Source: Tetrapyrgos nigripes (taxonomy: Eukaryota > Basidiomycota > Agaricomycetes > Agaricales > Campanellaceae). Taken from it: a stretch of 64,000 nt of DNA. The DNA lies in assembly GCA_013368315.1 (NCBI GenBank), contig JAACJM010000223.1, forward strand, positions 1 through 64,000. Reading direction: 5' to 3'. Below the pieces are notes generated by a model. That model did not search any database and was not told where the DNA came from. It worked only from the letters and a program-made list of their open reading frames with translations. Within the stretch, counting starts at the first letter, position 1; every line of letters begins with the position of its first letter. Positions 1 through 11,700 of the stretch are shown piece after piece. The translations under genes were made by a program, and so were the position numbers.

Positions 1-1137
1 CTGAGATAACCGTTGTCCATGCCAGACACCTCAGAGTCTAGGACCAACCATAATTATTTGCGGCATTGACGGATAACCAGGCTGGTGTAAGGTCTTGGTT
101 AGGTTGTCTGACCATGTCTACTGCTTGGAATTCTGCTGACGAAGTTGCCTCTCCAGGTATGTAGAGGCTCATCCTGTTGAGCGAGTCGACGAGTACATAT
201 ACTCGAGGTCGCTGGTGCTGGATAGACTCGGAGACATGCTCCGGAGTTCTGGCATTGAACTCGGAGTCGGGACCCTGGATGGTAATTCCTCCTCCATTTC
301 CATTCCTCCTAGTCCAACTGTTGCGTCTCTCTGCCAATCGAGCAGCTCGTCGTACCTTCCATCCTCGTTTTCGAGATGAGGAGTTACCATTCCCATCCCG
401 TTGAAGTCGTTCCAGGTGTTGGGCTTGCAACACGGCTGGGGTAAGGACTGAGTGGTCGTGCCACTGGGATGTGCAGGCAGTGAGCCACTTTGCATCTCGC
501 TGCGGCTGCAGCAAGGCGTTGGACCAGAGAAAGAGTGCCGTTGGATGCACAGGTGTTCATGCTGTTCGGAGTGTTCCCCATAGATGTGTAGGGAATCCTC
601 GGGATTCTGGAATCTCTCCCCAAGGTGAATTCCGCACTCCATTATCTCGGCAGCAGGATCCGAGGCAAGTCGGTCGATAAGTGGAACAGGGGTCCTGTGT
701 GTCCTGCGATTCCTTTACACCTGACTCCATCATTGTGGAGCCAAACACACTTCCGAGTTCCGAAGTGTTCACCAGAGTGTCCTCGTTCCAACTGGCATCT
801 TCTTCCTGAGCGCATCCCATATCGGCATCTGAACCGGTCTGAGTTCCGAGGAACGAGTGAAGGCATCATTCCAGTTGTCATTACATCCCCAACCATCAGA
901 AGATGATTGGAGATTATTCCAATAGATGCGTTCCGTGAGAGTGCGTTTGGGACGGAGGGGGGTAAGGGGAGTGAAAGAGGAAAGATCAGGGTGAGACATG
1001 ACGACATCCTCAAGAGTAGCAACAGTCTCACCAGATGGTCTAGCGCCAATATCGCGTGCAAGTTGATAGCTCTTTTGGTACCTGTGAAAAAGGCGTCAAA
1101 AGGCTTTTCCGTTTCCATGAAGAATGGCTTACGGGAA
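1..1137 (-). pseudogene. Degenerate coding remnant downstream of copia gag
   Basis: On the minus strand, directly downstream of the gag ORF, several overlapping open stretches continue to the window edge but no single frame stays open. They include a 182-residue stretch with several Cys/His pairs (around 690-830) and a 157-residue stretch over 169-642. I see no DSGA protease, integrase or reverse-transcriptase motif, so this is not normal copia pol. It may be a decayed or replaced internal region of the same element, which continues outside the window. Function unknown. Confidence 0.35.
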
Positions 1138-2127
1138 TCAACTGCAGCGGGCGTGTCGACGACGGTGACTGTGTGCATCATGGGAGACATATCCCCATGA
1201 GCGAGATGTGCTGGCCCTGTCTCTTGGCCTGTTCATTCTTCCAGCTCGACCTCCTCGACGGAAATGAGCTTTGCCTTTGCCCTTTCCCTTGCCCTTTCCC
1301 TTGTTATCTCCGTTAGAGCCACTGGCTCCGTTAGCGCCGCTGCTGCTGCCACTAGGGCGCTGCTGCTGCTGCTGTTGGAAACTAGGGTTACCGTCCTTTC
1401 GCTTGATAGCTGAAAGACGGTTGGCATGTGCTTTCCCCTTGAAAGCTCCTTGGCAAGATTCCCAGATGTTGACGATCTCGCTTTGTAGTTCATCGAGATT
1501 TTGAGCGTCGATCTGCGAGATAGAACATTGAGTATACTGATTGATGAGATACTCATATCTGGGAGGGAGTTTCGATATGATGAACATGACGATGAGGAAA
1601 TTGGCGACTTTCGTAATGGAGGTGTTTGAGGAGTCGTCAGTAGGAATACCGGCGGCACTAACCCTATCGAAGTGCATGCGGATAAGTTTGACTGCAGCAC
1701 TAGGATTGGCGTCGTTAGGGATGATGATGGAAGTAGCACGTTTAAAGTCGGTGTAGACTGCGGAAACTCCAGGTTTCCCGTAAGTCTTCTTGAGGGTAGT
1801 CCAAATTTCTTTGGCACTAGTCAAACTGAGTACCTTCTGACGAATGGGAGGAGAAAGACGAAGTTTGATAGACCCAATGGCCTTATCGTTCTTCTCGTCC
1901 CAGTCAGCCTGTTTCTTTAGAGCCGTCGTGATAGCCTCAGCTTGAGCCGCCGTGTCTTCAGCGGATAAAGGGGAGACGGTACTCACTTCGGCATCACTAG
2001 GGCGATCAGAGCTAAGGACTGAACTAAGTCCAGTAGCCTGGAGCCAGGAGAGAAGAATGTCAGCCCAGATGTTGAAATCAACACCAGCGAAGACGGGTAC
2101 AGTGGTCATCAAAACGTTGGAAGACAT
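1138..2127 (-). CDS. Ty1/copia-type Gag polyprotein (UBN2-like)
   Basis: A 329-residue ORF with the layout of fungal copia Gag: an N-terminal segment with 'FNIWADILLSWLQATG', a central helical UBN2-like region ('AKEIWTTLKKTYGK', 'LPPRYEYLINQ'), a poly-Gln run, then a Ser/Gly- and Lys/Gly-rich basic tail. Gag packages the element's RNA into virus-like particles. No CCHC zinc knuckle is visible before the stop, and what follows is degenerate, so the element is probably defective. The start at 2127 lies about 300 bp inside the primer-binding site, a normal spacing. The family call rests on motif pattern rather than alignment. Confidence 0.8.
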   Translation of the reverse strand: MSSNVLMTTVPVFAGVDFNIWADILLSWLQATGLSSVLSSDRPSDAEVSTVSPLSAEDTAAQAEAITTALKKQADWDEKNDKAIGSIKLRLSPPIRQKVLSLTSAKEIWTTLKKTYGKPGVSAVYTDFKRATSIIIPNDANPSAAVKLIRMHFDRVSAAGIPTDDSSNTSITKVANFLIVMFIISKLPPRYEYLINQYTQCSISQIDAQNLDELQSEIVNIWESCQGAFKGKAHANRLSAIKRKDGNPSFQQQQQQRPSGSSSGANGASGSNGDNKGKGKGKGKGKAHFRRGGRAGRMNRPRDRASTSRSWGYVSHDAHSHRRRHARCS

Positions 2128-2431
2128 CTTTGATAAGTTCTGGGGAGGTCAACTGTCAGCATTTATCCATATGCAGCATAAGAAGGCAGCAATAAATGCG
2201 CCATGCGAAAGTGAAAAGGGGCAGCGATGAATGCGCCATGACAGTGACTACTCCCCTAGATCGTCAACAACTGCAGCTGGACATAAGTCCTGCGCTGTTG
2301 GACATATCGTCAAGCCATTAAAGGTGACGCAGGCTGCCACAAAGGGTGCCACAGGCTGCCATGAAGGTGCCATCCAGGTAGTATGCGAAGTCTATGGTTT
2401 GCAGCCATTGAAGGTGCTCCCAAGGGCCTTT

Positions 2432-2444
2432 GGGGCCCATAACC
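2432..2444 (-). other. Primer-binding site of the copia element at 1-2.7 kb
   Basis: Read on the minus strand, GGTTATGGGCCCC directly follows the LTR. Its complement GGGGCCCATAACC matches the anticodon arm of initiator tRNA-Met (CAU anticodon included), not a tRNA 3' end. This is the half-tRNA priming mode known from Drosophila copia. The same 13 bases sit in the equivalent place in the young copia element, at 53537-53549. Confidence 0.75.
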
Positions 2445-2699
2445 TGTTAAGCAGGCATGGTACGGTCCTGTACACTACTAAACGCAGTGGCAACCACGCA
2501 ACTTACCTGTGGATAAAGAGTAGCTTGTAAGGCTTGTTAGAGGCTTGTAGAGCGATGTGGGTTAAGTATAAAACTTGTTATTTGGAGGACTATCTACGAG
2601 TCCTTATATACCTTTGAGGAGGTACAAATACATGTAAACTAATACTAGAGTAACAATAAGATTCTATTGTACTTGATAGCACAATGCTGGTTCCGTACA
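2445..2699 (-). repeat. Putative 5' LTR of the first copia element
   Basis: Minus-strand ends are TGTACGG at 2699 and TTAACA at 2445, the latter abutting the primer-binding site. The inner boundary is well supported. The outer boundary is chosen only from the TGT...ACA rule, because the partner LTR lies outside the window and no target duplication can be checked; it could instead extend to about 2770. Confidence 0.5.
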
Positions 2700-4027
2700 C
2701 TATTGTCGTACTACACTTATTGTCTATATAATCTTATTGTTCTATTTATAACTACTACTATTGTTCTACATAGATGACATTGATTGGCTGCAACTGAATG
2801 CGCCAATTCAACACCTTCAAGCTTGTCATGTAAAAGCTGCACCATATGAGTTTGCGCCATCGTATTCTGTCGTCATTGAGTAGGTTAGGTATCCCTGAGC
2901 TCTTGCGAATCAACCCAAAACACTCAGCACTCACGACTAAGCAATGTATCAAACAAACTACAACTAGCTGCATTCTCAGGCGATACCCATACAGCTGTAC
3001 CTTCATCGTGCGCCAGCCTCAGTGCTTCCGCTCTAAGCTGGTGACACAACTCCTTACTCTACGTTCTCTCTCTGTCTACTGATTTCCCTGAGATCGCTTT
3101 TGATTTTTTTTCACGGATAGATGGTGGTCAAGATGTCGATACAACCGATTATAAGGGGTCAGTAGATAACGCAGATGCGAGGGTGAAGATGCAGTGGACC
3201 AGGACACATTCCTGAGGTGGGAAGGTAGACAGTTGCCAACCGCATCCAGCCAGACGAGCACGTATTCTGTCGTAAGGGATGATAGGGTGAAGGTGATAGG
3301 GTGTATGAACGAAAGATATTGTGCCGATAAATGAAGTTTTGGTTTGAAAACGTCCTATGGTACTGGAACACGCACCATTGAATAAATCCTGCATTACTTA
3401 GACGCTTTGGGAGTTGTAGAAGCGGACGGGAAGAAACTGGAGCGTCTGCTATCGGCCTTGTATATACATCGTTGAGGCCTGCACTTGAAGTCGCCCGCAT
3501 GTGTTTCTGTGGTGTGTATGGTGCAGCCGAACTTGTCGCCAATTGCAAATCCCTTGACATCTGGAGTTGTTGACCATGAGAAGTCCGAGTATTACACCCA
3601 TCCCTGACGGTGTCCAGATCCATTGCACAACTCGGCATATTGTCTTCATTCCTGTTATCCTCGTCATTAGTCGTAACCGCTCTCTTCGCTGCTACATAAT
3701 GAAGCAGCAAATATTTAGCATAGGGTGACCGATCAATAGAGCTCACCAAATAGAGTGCTGAGTAGAAAGCTAGTAGAGCTTAGATGCGAGTTGCTTGTAG
3801 AGCAGATAGAACTGGATATTGTTCTGTAGTATCTACGACTTTACAGAGAGCTTTTATACTAGATAAAGAGCATGTAATTACTAATATCTACATTGTCCAT
3901 GGACATACCTAGAGACTAAGAGGATATTGCCATTGGCCATATTGCTATCTACAGAGATATCACTACATAGTAGAAGATAAGAGTAATGTCTGGAGAATGT
4001 CCTGGAGGACTAGCATACTTATAGCTA

Positions 4028-5666
4028 CAGTGGCCCAAAAAAATTGTCCACATGTTTGGCACTTTTGGAAAGATTGCTGATTTAAGAGCTATTGAGCAGA
4101 AATCTCAAAACATGGCTGGTGGTAGCAAGAAAGCCTTTGATTAGAGCTACAATAATCTGTCTGTTTTGTCTTATTTGGCCACATATCTGTGGAGTTATGA
4201 TTGATTTAAAATTGTATGTCATTTGGACAATTTTTTGAGTTGCCACTTCAAAATCATTATTGCAATAACCTGATGTGTTATACATGATGTCATGGGTGGA
4301 GCTGTACAGCAATGTGATGTATACACCACAATGATGTCATAGCTGCCAGCTGGAGCATATATAGCCACATACAGATGCTCTACAGCTTCTATGAAAATCA
4401 TGGGGTCCCTCATATCAGCCCAGAAAGACAATCTCTACTCTCTCCTCCAAACTGCCCCTCCCTCTATCAAAATTTCAGCTCAGACTGAAGTATGAAAGCA
4501 GAGTGTTGCTTTTATAGGTAGAGAGACATGTTCTGATAAAGGAAACCATTGGATATAGCACTTTAGAAAGTTAATACCCAGCTGAAAAATGGCCACCTCT
4601 GGATCAACTCCCATATTATTAATGCTTTCCAGGATTTTGTTACTTAAGATGGTCATATAGTGTTTGCAATCTATCTCCCCCTTCATCTGGACCATTTTTA
4701 CTGCTTACTGTTGCCCCATACCCTACCCCATCATGTCATTTTCTCTCTCAAATGTCATCATTTCTGTCACATCTTGCTGTACCATGAATTTATCTCTCTT
4801 TTCTCACACATGCTGGGGCATATTTGCCCCAAAAATAATTGGTTTTGGTCTTATCTGAGAAAATAACCCACTTCTAGCCTTCTACAGCCCGGTCTTTTTA
4901 CATCTGTGCAAACTTCAAGTGAGCCTTGCTGCAAGTCACTGTAAGTTTGCACTTGTTCTGTGTTTTGGAGATCGCCACAAGACGTTTTCAGGAATGTTTT
5001 GACTGTTATAGGTTGGGACAGGTTGTCCAAGAAGAGCCTTGATGTTTCAGGCCACTTGTGTAGCAATCTGGCTTTACCAGAATGGATTTTTTTCCAATCT
5101 AACCTCTTCACAAGTAGTAGAGAGCCTCCTAGGACACCCTGCTGTATTGTTCTCATTGTCTGTATTTGTCTTTTAAGCCACAAAAGCAACTCTTGGCTTC
5201 CATACTCCAGTATGAGCTGCAATTTTTGCAGATGGAGAGGCAATTAAGAGGAGAGAGTAGAGATTGTCTTTCTGGGCTGATATGAGGGACCCCATGATTT
5301 TCATAGAGGCTGTAGAGCATCTGTATGTGGCTATGTATGCTCCAGCTGGCAGCTATGACATCATTGTAGTGTATACATTACATTACTGTACAGCTCCACC
5401 CATGACATCATGTATAACACATCAGGTTATTGCAATAATGATTTTGAAGTGGCAACTCAAAAAATTGTCCAAATGACATACAGTTTTAAATCAATCATAA
5501 CTCCACAGATATTTGGCCAAATAAGACCAAACAGACAGATTATTGTAGCTCTAATCAAAAGCTTTCTTGCTACCACCAGCCATGTTTTGAGATTTCTGCT
5601 CAATAGCTCTTAAATCAGCAATCTTTCCAAAAGTGCCAAACATGTGGACAATTTTTTTGGCCACTG
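4028..5666. mobile_element. Tc1/mariner element with about 400-bp terminal inverted repeats
   Basis: The ends are CAGTGGCCC at 4028 and GGCCACTG at 5666, flanked by TA on both sides (4026-4027, 5667-5668). The first roughly 400 bp (4028-4440) are an almost exact inverted copy of 5250-5666. Between the arms lies a decayed transposase on the minus strand. It is inserted inside the solo LTR. The related, truncated element ending at 11700 hit the same LTR family at nearly the same place. Confidence 0.88.
4480..5290 (-). pseudogene. Tc1/mariner transposase remnant
   Basis: The minus strand keeps recognisable pieces out of frame with each other. There is an N-terminal helix-turn-helix part with 'AGCPRRLSTT' near 5100-5150 and 'QIATQVA' near 5065. 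The segment around the first catalytic Asp reads 'WVIFSDKTKTN' near 4830-4880, matching the family's usual VIFSDETKIN. A later segment, 'YMTILSNKILESI', lies at about 4620-4660. Several frameshifts and stops make it non-functional. The better-preserved relative at 10965-11330 supports the assignment. Confidence 0.7.
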
Positions 5667-5935
5667 TATGTAGAAGTTTCATAATAACTCCATATAGAAT
5701 TATAGTTACTATACATCGAAGGTATATATTTCAACACTACAAATTTGATTCCATACTGTCTTGTACGTTTTCTCCTGACGGATGGTGTAGCTGTACACCT
5801 GGAAATGTTGAAAGTTAGGAATACATGGTGAATTGCACAGACACTCACTTTACACCCCTCTCTAGACATCTAGGACAAGACCTGCCTTCTGGTTGAGGAT
5901 GACACAAAACTCGACACGCCTTGCAGTAGTTGCAT

Positions 5936-8599
5936 CATCAGACAAAATTACCCTCTGTTATAGTCTGATTATAATCCTCATAACCCCATAATAATTATAG
6001 TATATTATAACTAGATTACTTCACACCAGGTTTCTGGTAATAACACTAGAATGCTATTGTAATGTAGATAATAGTGGTGGACTTTGGGAATTATTGCATG
6101 GATTATAACTGAATTATGGGGTTTATAAAGCTCAAAATGATTGTGTGCTCTAAAAATATTTCAAGTATTATAATGATATTATAATCCTATTTTGAGGTTT
6201 GTAATGTAGGGCATAGTGGCAGGTACTGGAACTATGTTGATAGTTATAACCATATTATAATGGTATTATGGGGTTTATAAGGGCTGGAATGATGCAATAT
6301 ACCTAAAGGCCATTTACAGTGATGCAAGCCATCAGAAGGCCCAGAGGATTCAAGTGTTCATTGACTGTTATGGACATCATAAATCAAGGGCAATGAATTC
6401 ACAAACAATTGAATTTCAAGCAAGTATACTATTACAGGGGGGCATTATGAAATTGTACATAGTTCCAGCACCTCATACACAACAACGGACCAAACAGTGC
6501 CATGAAAGCCACTGTCCACGCATCCAGCGGTGGCTGTCAAGGAAAAACGTGTATGTGAGTGTGAGGTGTAGGTTATTGTGATGGAAACTTGGTACGTGTG
6601 CTCAGACTACCACTACCCCAGATCACTGGCTGGACTGCCACCAACTCGAACAATAAATAGAGAGCTTGCGCAGCGCCAACCGTTGTCATAGCCAGTCAAA
6701 TCAGCACAAGGGTTGACAGCGGTTGGCGCTGCGCAATGTACAGAGCTCCGCCTTGATGCGTAAGTAAGGAGCGAGTTGCGTGAGAGAGAAGGGAGAGGAG
6801 AGTGAAAGAGGGAAAGGAACAAAGGGATTAAGCAAAAAGGCTTGGGCCTTATATACTGTGAAGACGGGAATGGCTGACATTTCAGAGGGTGCAGATCGAG
6901 CACCCTCCTACCAAATAAAGGAAGATGACATGCATGTGTGACGTCGTCGCCGTCATCTATCCATAATGGGGAAGTGCACAGGAAATTACTCGATTTGGCA
7001 ATTATGCTTGGCTAGAACATGCCAGGGCAATGTCCTGCAACCGTTCTGCAGTTTGTAGTAGTGGTTAATAGTGCATGCAATCCAAGGTTCTCGCTGGCTA
7101 TTGAGCAGATGGTACATAAGCTTGATGGGTTTGATCGCTGTCTCTCAGTGCCTAAACCTTTGCTGGTTTTCTCAGGGTTGTTTCTTTCCACTTCCACCAT
7201 GGTGACAGCTATCCTTTCTTCACTCATCCACCCACTTGCTCTCTCCTCCTCATACTCTTCTTTTTATTGCCGTCTTACACCACCATGACCTTCACCTCCA
7301 TAGGGACTGCAGTGGGATGGCAGTGGAACTCGACAGGCAAGGTGCTTTTGTGGATACTGCCGAGTGCTAGAGTGTTGCCTTTTGTCTAGCATGGTGAGTC
7401 CTTTGTAGTCTCATTGTTTACCACTATACTAAATTACCCTGCTCGTCACGTCTTGTCCATCCTATGCATACATAGTCAGAGTCTTCAGACTTTCCTATGC
7501 TAAAGCTTTAGACGGAGCTCAGTTCAAACTCGCTCGGGACTCTTCACTTAATTTTTACGCATTGGCAGGCATATGCCTCTGGCAGCTACAGATTTTCATT
7601 TCATCAAAGATACCTGTGATAAGTCTAGCTATGAAGTAAGGGTCAGTTTGGGACGAGAAATGGGTGAGTCGTTCTCTGTATACATACATACTTACATATA
7701 GAGGGGCTACGATATCCAGTGCCAACGTGACTTGTCAGGATGCGTCGTGTCTATACATACACCTTCACATCAAAATTCATGATTTTGATTTGAAATCCAA
7801 AGAGCCTCCAACTTGAGCTGAGCTGACAGAGTCAGCGATGCAATCATCTCTGTTCATACTTATAAAGGAGTATGAATGTATAGAGATATTTATAACCTGG
7901 TAGAAAGAACTGACAGCAAGATGTTAGATAACTGTCATAACCCTCCACTTGACCGTGGCAGGATGGTAAGAAGCAGCCTTAGGCAAGCCAGATAGTGAGC
8001 CAGTATGCAGTGTGTTAGGCTTGAGAGAGAGGTGCATGATAAGGCCACCTATGAGCACAAGAAGTGAAGCAGTTGAGAGTACAACTTGTACTTTTATCTA
8101 CTGCATGAAGCTCTATTGGTAGTTCTGTAATATTATAAAGGCCTTGCAGTGTATAGAATCATTCCATTGATTGGCACACTTTTATAGTGCAATTTTAAAG
8201 TGCACAATAGTTTTACCTTGTTATAATGCCCTTACAACTATCAAAAAGATTATAGACATTATCACCATTGAAATTTTTTTGTAAGTGATAAGGGGGTTAC
8301 AACTCTGAGCACTATTGTCAATTGAAATAATTATGAGGTTTACAATGATATTATAGCCATATTATAATGGTATTATAATGTCCCAGATGTTGTAACAGGA
8401 CTACAATCTGTATTACAATCATGTTATAACATGCTGGGATATTATAATCATATTATATTGCCCCAAATGATTATGCTACATGGTAATGAGTCTATAATCT
8501 GGCCAGCCAGATTATAAGTACATGTTAAGGTATCAAAAGTATTTTATTACTTTATAATCACCATAATGGGATTATAACAGAGCGTAGTTTTGTGTGATG
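5936..8599. mobile_element. 2.66-kb non-autonomous terminal-inverted-repeat element
   Basis: The ends are inverted repeats of about 27 bp beginning CATCA[G/C]ACAAAA[T/C]TAC and continuing CTCTGTTATA, with three mismatches. AT flanks both sides (5934-5935, 8600-8601). It interrupts the zinc-cluster exon of TF copy C, and fragment D at 11743-12133 shows the uninterrupted sequence. Both subterminal regions are packed with ATTATAAT-type words (5955-6290, 8330-8580). No convincing transposase is visible, only short ORFs. Superfamily not assigned. Confidence 0.78.
6666..6736. repeat. Small inverted repeat related to the MITE at 15506-16049
   Basis: TTGCGCAGCGCCAACCG near 6666 and its inverse ending at 6736 enclose about 25 bp. 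The same terminal words begin the MITE at 15506, so this looks like a mini-derivative of that family nested in the 2.66-kb element. Confidence 0.55.
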
Positions 8600-8829
8600 A
8601 TGCTGGTGGTTTCTTCTTCCGTTTGGTACTCATCCTCAGGATCTTAGTGCTTGTATTCTCTGGGAACATTGTAGATACATACTTGCGAAAAGACAGGCGA
8701 GGTGGTTTAAAAAGCTGATAGAAATTGTAAAGCAGGTGTGTAACGTGTTAGGTCTAGTGCATGTCTGACAAAGCGAGCCGTGTTGCTGGATGGAAGCTTT
8801 ACAGCCAAACAAACATCAATATGAACATA

Positions 8830-9187
8830 CTGTACAATTTTGAAGTGAGGTTCGTGGGTTTACTGCATGACAGGCTCACGTCTGTAGTTCATTAGTTCAG
8901 AGGTCTGGGTGACGTGTGACATAATGAACTTAGTTCATTCATGACTCAAGCAGAGGTTGAAATACCATGAGCTCTGGCACTGTTCAGAGCTTCCCGATCA
9001 AAGCCTTTTCGGCACTCTATGTACGTGGCGCAGCTGCAAAAAATCGTTTTTGGGGGCTGTTTCAGCCAGAAATTTTCTTGGTCTGTCATGCAGTTCAAAG
9101 CTCAAGGTGACGTGTGACTGAACTTAAAAAACGCTAGTTCAGAGGGCCTGGTGACGTGTGACTGAACCTCACTTCGAAATTGTACAG
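8830..9187. mobile_element. 358-bp MITE with TA target duplication
   Basis: The termini are CTGTACAATT[T]TGAAGTGAGG at 8830 and its inverse ending at 9187, flanked by TA (8828-8829, 9188-9189). The subterminal motif GTGACGTGTGAC occurs repeatedly (about 8910, 9108, 9152). TIR plus TA suggest a Tc1/mariner-type non-autonomous element. Confidence 0.78.
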
Positions 9188-9189
9188 TA

Positions 9190-9990
9190 TTGAGGGTGGC
9201 TGTTTGGTGGCTGTGACAAATATGGGACAGGATTATGTAGCACCTTGGGCGGCATTGCATATTTCCAGAGATCTCCAAATATTCTTGTGCAACTCGCAAG
9301 GGGTATTAGGCCAAACCGGGGATTGCTCCCCCAAAGAGATGAGATTGAGAGGCGAAAAAGATGTGGGAACAGGGTTACATCATGTAGTAACTATCTAGTG
9401 ACCAATTTATGGTAACGCCAATGTTGTTGACATATAAGTATGATAGGTTGAAATGTGGTGATAATTTTAATACTAAGTGGGAATTGGACGTTTTGAAGTA
9501 GAAAGAGAGAAATATAACCAGTGGAAAAGAGAAAGGTGAGAGAGGTGAGTAGGTCAGCATGGTAAGGCACAGACTGAATACAAGACAAAATACGAATAGC
9601 GTGGGATGGGTGGGTGAAAGAACAGGCTGCTAAGAGAGAATGACTTAGAAATTTTTGTGAAGAGGCGGATAACGCTGGTACCTTGAGGTACTATAAGTAT
9701 CACGAAAAGTTCTAAGGAAAGGAAGTCAGAATGACATCAATGGCAGGCAGGTGAAGAGGACACACCTTGGAAAATTTCTTCAGGTGAGAGGCAGACAGGC
9801 AGGCAGGCGAGACAGATCTTCTGGATCTGTCAGAGACTTCTGGAGATACCTATGTTCTGTGAGCATCTGCTGAAACCTCCTGTACGTCTCTCGGCAGTCA
9901 TCAATGATTGAATTAGTAACTTGATCATTGATTGGGGGTCTGGCAGGTGGAGGTATCTTTGTGAGATCTTGTGCACTCTGAAATTGGAGG
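9190..9990. other. No gene recognised
   Basis: Short, unsupported ORFs only. Around 9700-9830 the sequence is purine-rich with a short GGCA/GACA run. I see no transposon termini or RNA gene. Confidence 0.5.
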
Positions 9991-10200
9991 TCTCCAAAGC
10001 CACAAGCGGCTGTGTCAATCTCTGTGCAAACTTAAATTTCGGATTTTTCACTGCCATTTTTGCTCCCCGGGTCTACTCCATATGGGACCGATTTGAGGCC
10101 AAACCGCCATATGGAGCAGCTCCAGCGCTGAGCATAAATTTGACATTTATGTTTGCCCAAAAAATCTTTCCAAATATGCATTGCCACCCAAGGTGTCTAA
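9990..10200. repeat. Dispersed hairpin repeat, copy 1
   Basis: Contains a core in which CTCCATATGG and CCATATGGAG flank a GACCGATTTGAGGCC segment (10076-10115), with similar flanks to the copies at 27850-28075 and 41684-41897. Outer ends are not clear in this copy. Confidence 0.5.
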
Positions 10201-10964
10201 GAGCAGATCCTCGCCTTCTTTGTGGTGGTGGGCAAAGACACAGCATGTTTGTCCTTGTTTAAATCTAAGGCTTATCTCTGAGCAATCGGTCAGTCAATGT
10301 GATCTGACACTCTCTATATCTGGTCATTGGCCCGGTGCAGAACTCCTTTTTGAGGCAAGACTGAGGCGCTCAAGAGCCGGATTGCACAAGACACGAGTAG
10401 AAGAGAACATATTACTAGTAGGAAAACAATGAGAGGACTACAAAATCTCTCTCTAAACGAAAGAACATACATAGTACAATAATGCCCTAAAATCTGGAGG
10501 GAATAGGAGCTGTATGCGAAGGGGAGTGTAAAAAAGCAGCAAGGTACTACTAGTAATGTACTAGATAGTAGTTGACCACTGGTCGTGCGAAGCCCCAAGG
10601 AAAGAGTCTGGTCCGGTGATGAAGAGGTGACACCGTCACAGGAATGGCAACGAGACGTGGTTGAACTTGAAGGAATGGCTCGAAGTCACGTAGACCCAAC
10701 GTAGACCAGCTGAGAAAAGGCTCTGGGCACGTGGCTCAGGCATAGGTTCAGTAGGACTCACATTGGGCAAAAAGTAGGAGATGCATCTCAAATACAGACG
10801 AGGGGCTATACTTATACTGTATGTACACCCGGGCTCTGGCGTCTGTTCAAACTGATGATGAAGAGACAATTGTAAATTGTACATGTATATTGTACAAAAT
10901 AATTGACAGAAGTAGACTAAAGTCATCACATCAAAATGGGTAAGAGCCTGAGCGTCAGGATAGG
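10200..10964. other. No gene recognised
   Basis: No ORF with protein-like composition on either strand and no clear repeat termini. This stretch replaces the expected left half of the truncated Tc1 element that ends at 11700. Confidence 0.45.
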
Positions 10965-11330
10965 TCAAGGATAAGTATCCCACCTATAGACTCCTGCCAG
11001 TACCTTGCACCAGACTAAACAAGCGGAGAAATTTCGCATGGTTTGGGTGGAGATAGCTTGGTCAAGAAGGGGATTGATGTTTCTGGCCACCTCTGCAGCG
11101 TTCCTGGCTTTCCCAGTGTTGATTTGTTTGATAGCAGCCCATTCATCAGTGGTAGAGAGCTTCTTAGGGCGCCCTGCTTTATGGTTCTCCTTGTCAGGAT
11201 ACATCTCTTTGGCCCGAGAGGCAACCGTTGACTTGGATACTCCAGTTTGAGCAGAGATTTCCCTAGATGAAGCACCAGTTTGGAGATGAGAGAGGACAGT
11301 GTCTTTCTGAGTGGAGGTGATGGGTCTCAT
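10965..11330 (-). pseudogene. Tc1/mariner transposase, N-terminal part
   Basis: A 121-residue ORF with the two helix-turn-helix blocks of Tc1-like transposases: 'SHLQTGASSREISAQTG' then 'KSTVASRAKE' (residues about 14-42), the linker 'AGRPKKLSTTDEWA' (about 52-65), and 'NAAEVARNIN' (about 76-85). Translation runs inward from the right inverted repeat, as expected. It stops after about 115 residues where homology ends, so the DDE catalytic domain is absent. It would at most make a DNA-binding fragment. Confidence 0.8.
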
Positions 11331-11700
11331 GATTTTATGGGGGCAATAGATGATCTGGATGTCCTTATATATGGTCTAGCTGACAGCTATGACATCATTA
11401 TGATGTATACATTGCATCACTGTACAGCTCCACTTATGATGTCATCTATGAGGCATCACATTGTGCCAATAGTATTGATAAAGTAGCAACTCAAAAAATT
11501 GTCCAAATGACTTACCATTTTAAATTGGGTATATCTCCATGGGTATTTGACCAAATAACACAAAACAAGAAGATTATCATAGCACTTATCAAGGGCTTTC
11601 AGGCCATCACTGACTATTTTGTCTCATCTCTATTCAGTAGCTCTATAATTGACAATCTTTGCAAAAGTGTGAAACATGCGGACAATTTTTTTGCCCACTG
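10985..11700. mobile_element. Left-truncated Tc1/mariner element
   Basis: The right terminus ...TTTTTTTGCCCACTG ends at 11700 and is followed by TA (11701-11702). About 400 bp inward matches the inverted repeat of the element at 4028-5666. No matching left terminus is present, so the element is truncated near 10985. Confidence 0.72.

Larger units (their letters stand above)
3697..5736 (-). mobile_element. Solo copia-like LTR (about 399 bp) containing a Tc1 element
   Basis: Removing the Tc1 element leaves about 399 bp beginning TGTTGAAATATATACC and ending TTCATTA on the minus strand, with a TATAAAAGC motif. A 5-bp target duplication CTACA flanks it at 3692-3696 and 5737-5741. Joining across one CTACA restores the TF reading frame seen in TF-A ('GIKFVAAKRAV'). 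The 3' end of the same LTR family recurs at 11703-11742. Confidence 0.75.
2790..8669 (-). pseudogene. Zn2Cys6 transcription factor pseudogene (copy C), split by insertions
   Basis: One copy of the same gene as TF-A and TF-B, reassembled from pieces. The start codon and pre-cluster residues lie at 8605-8669. The rest of the zinc cluster (CNYC...CPRC) is at 5850-5935, the start of exon 2 at 5742-5815, the remainder of exon 2 at 3400-3696, the middle region with 'RIRARLAGCGWQ' at 3170-3310, and exon 4 ending near 2790. It is broken by the element at 5936-8599 and by the solo LTR at 3697-5736, which holds a Tc1 element. Other lesions: the acceptor AG before exon 3 is lost, there is a small deletion near 3140, a TGA replaces the Trp of 'AFAWQA', and the third cluster region has a Cys where A has Arg. 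Not functional. Confidence 0.85.

Noticed and set aside
1348..1380. GCTGCTGCT repeat as a regulatory microsatellite
   Set aside because: It encodes the poly-Gln run of the copia Gag on the minus strand.
4219..5476. Pair of 70-residue ORFs starting MSFWADMRDPMIF as a duplicated small gene
   Set aside because: They are translations of the two inverted-repeat arms of the Tc1 element, identical because the arms are.
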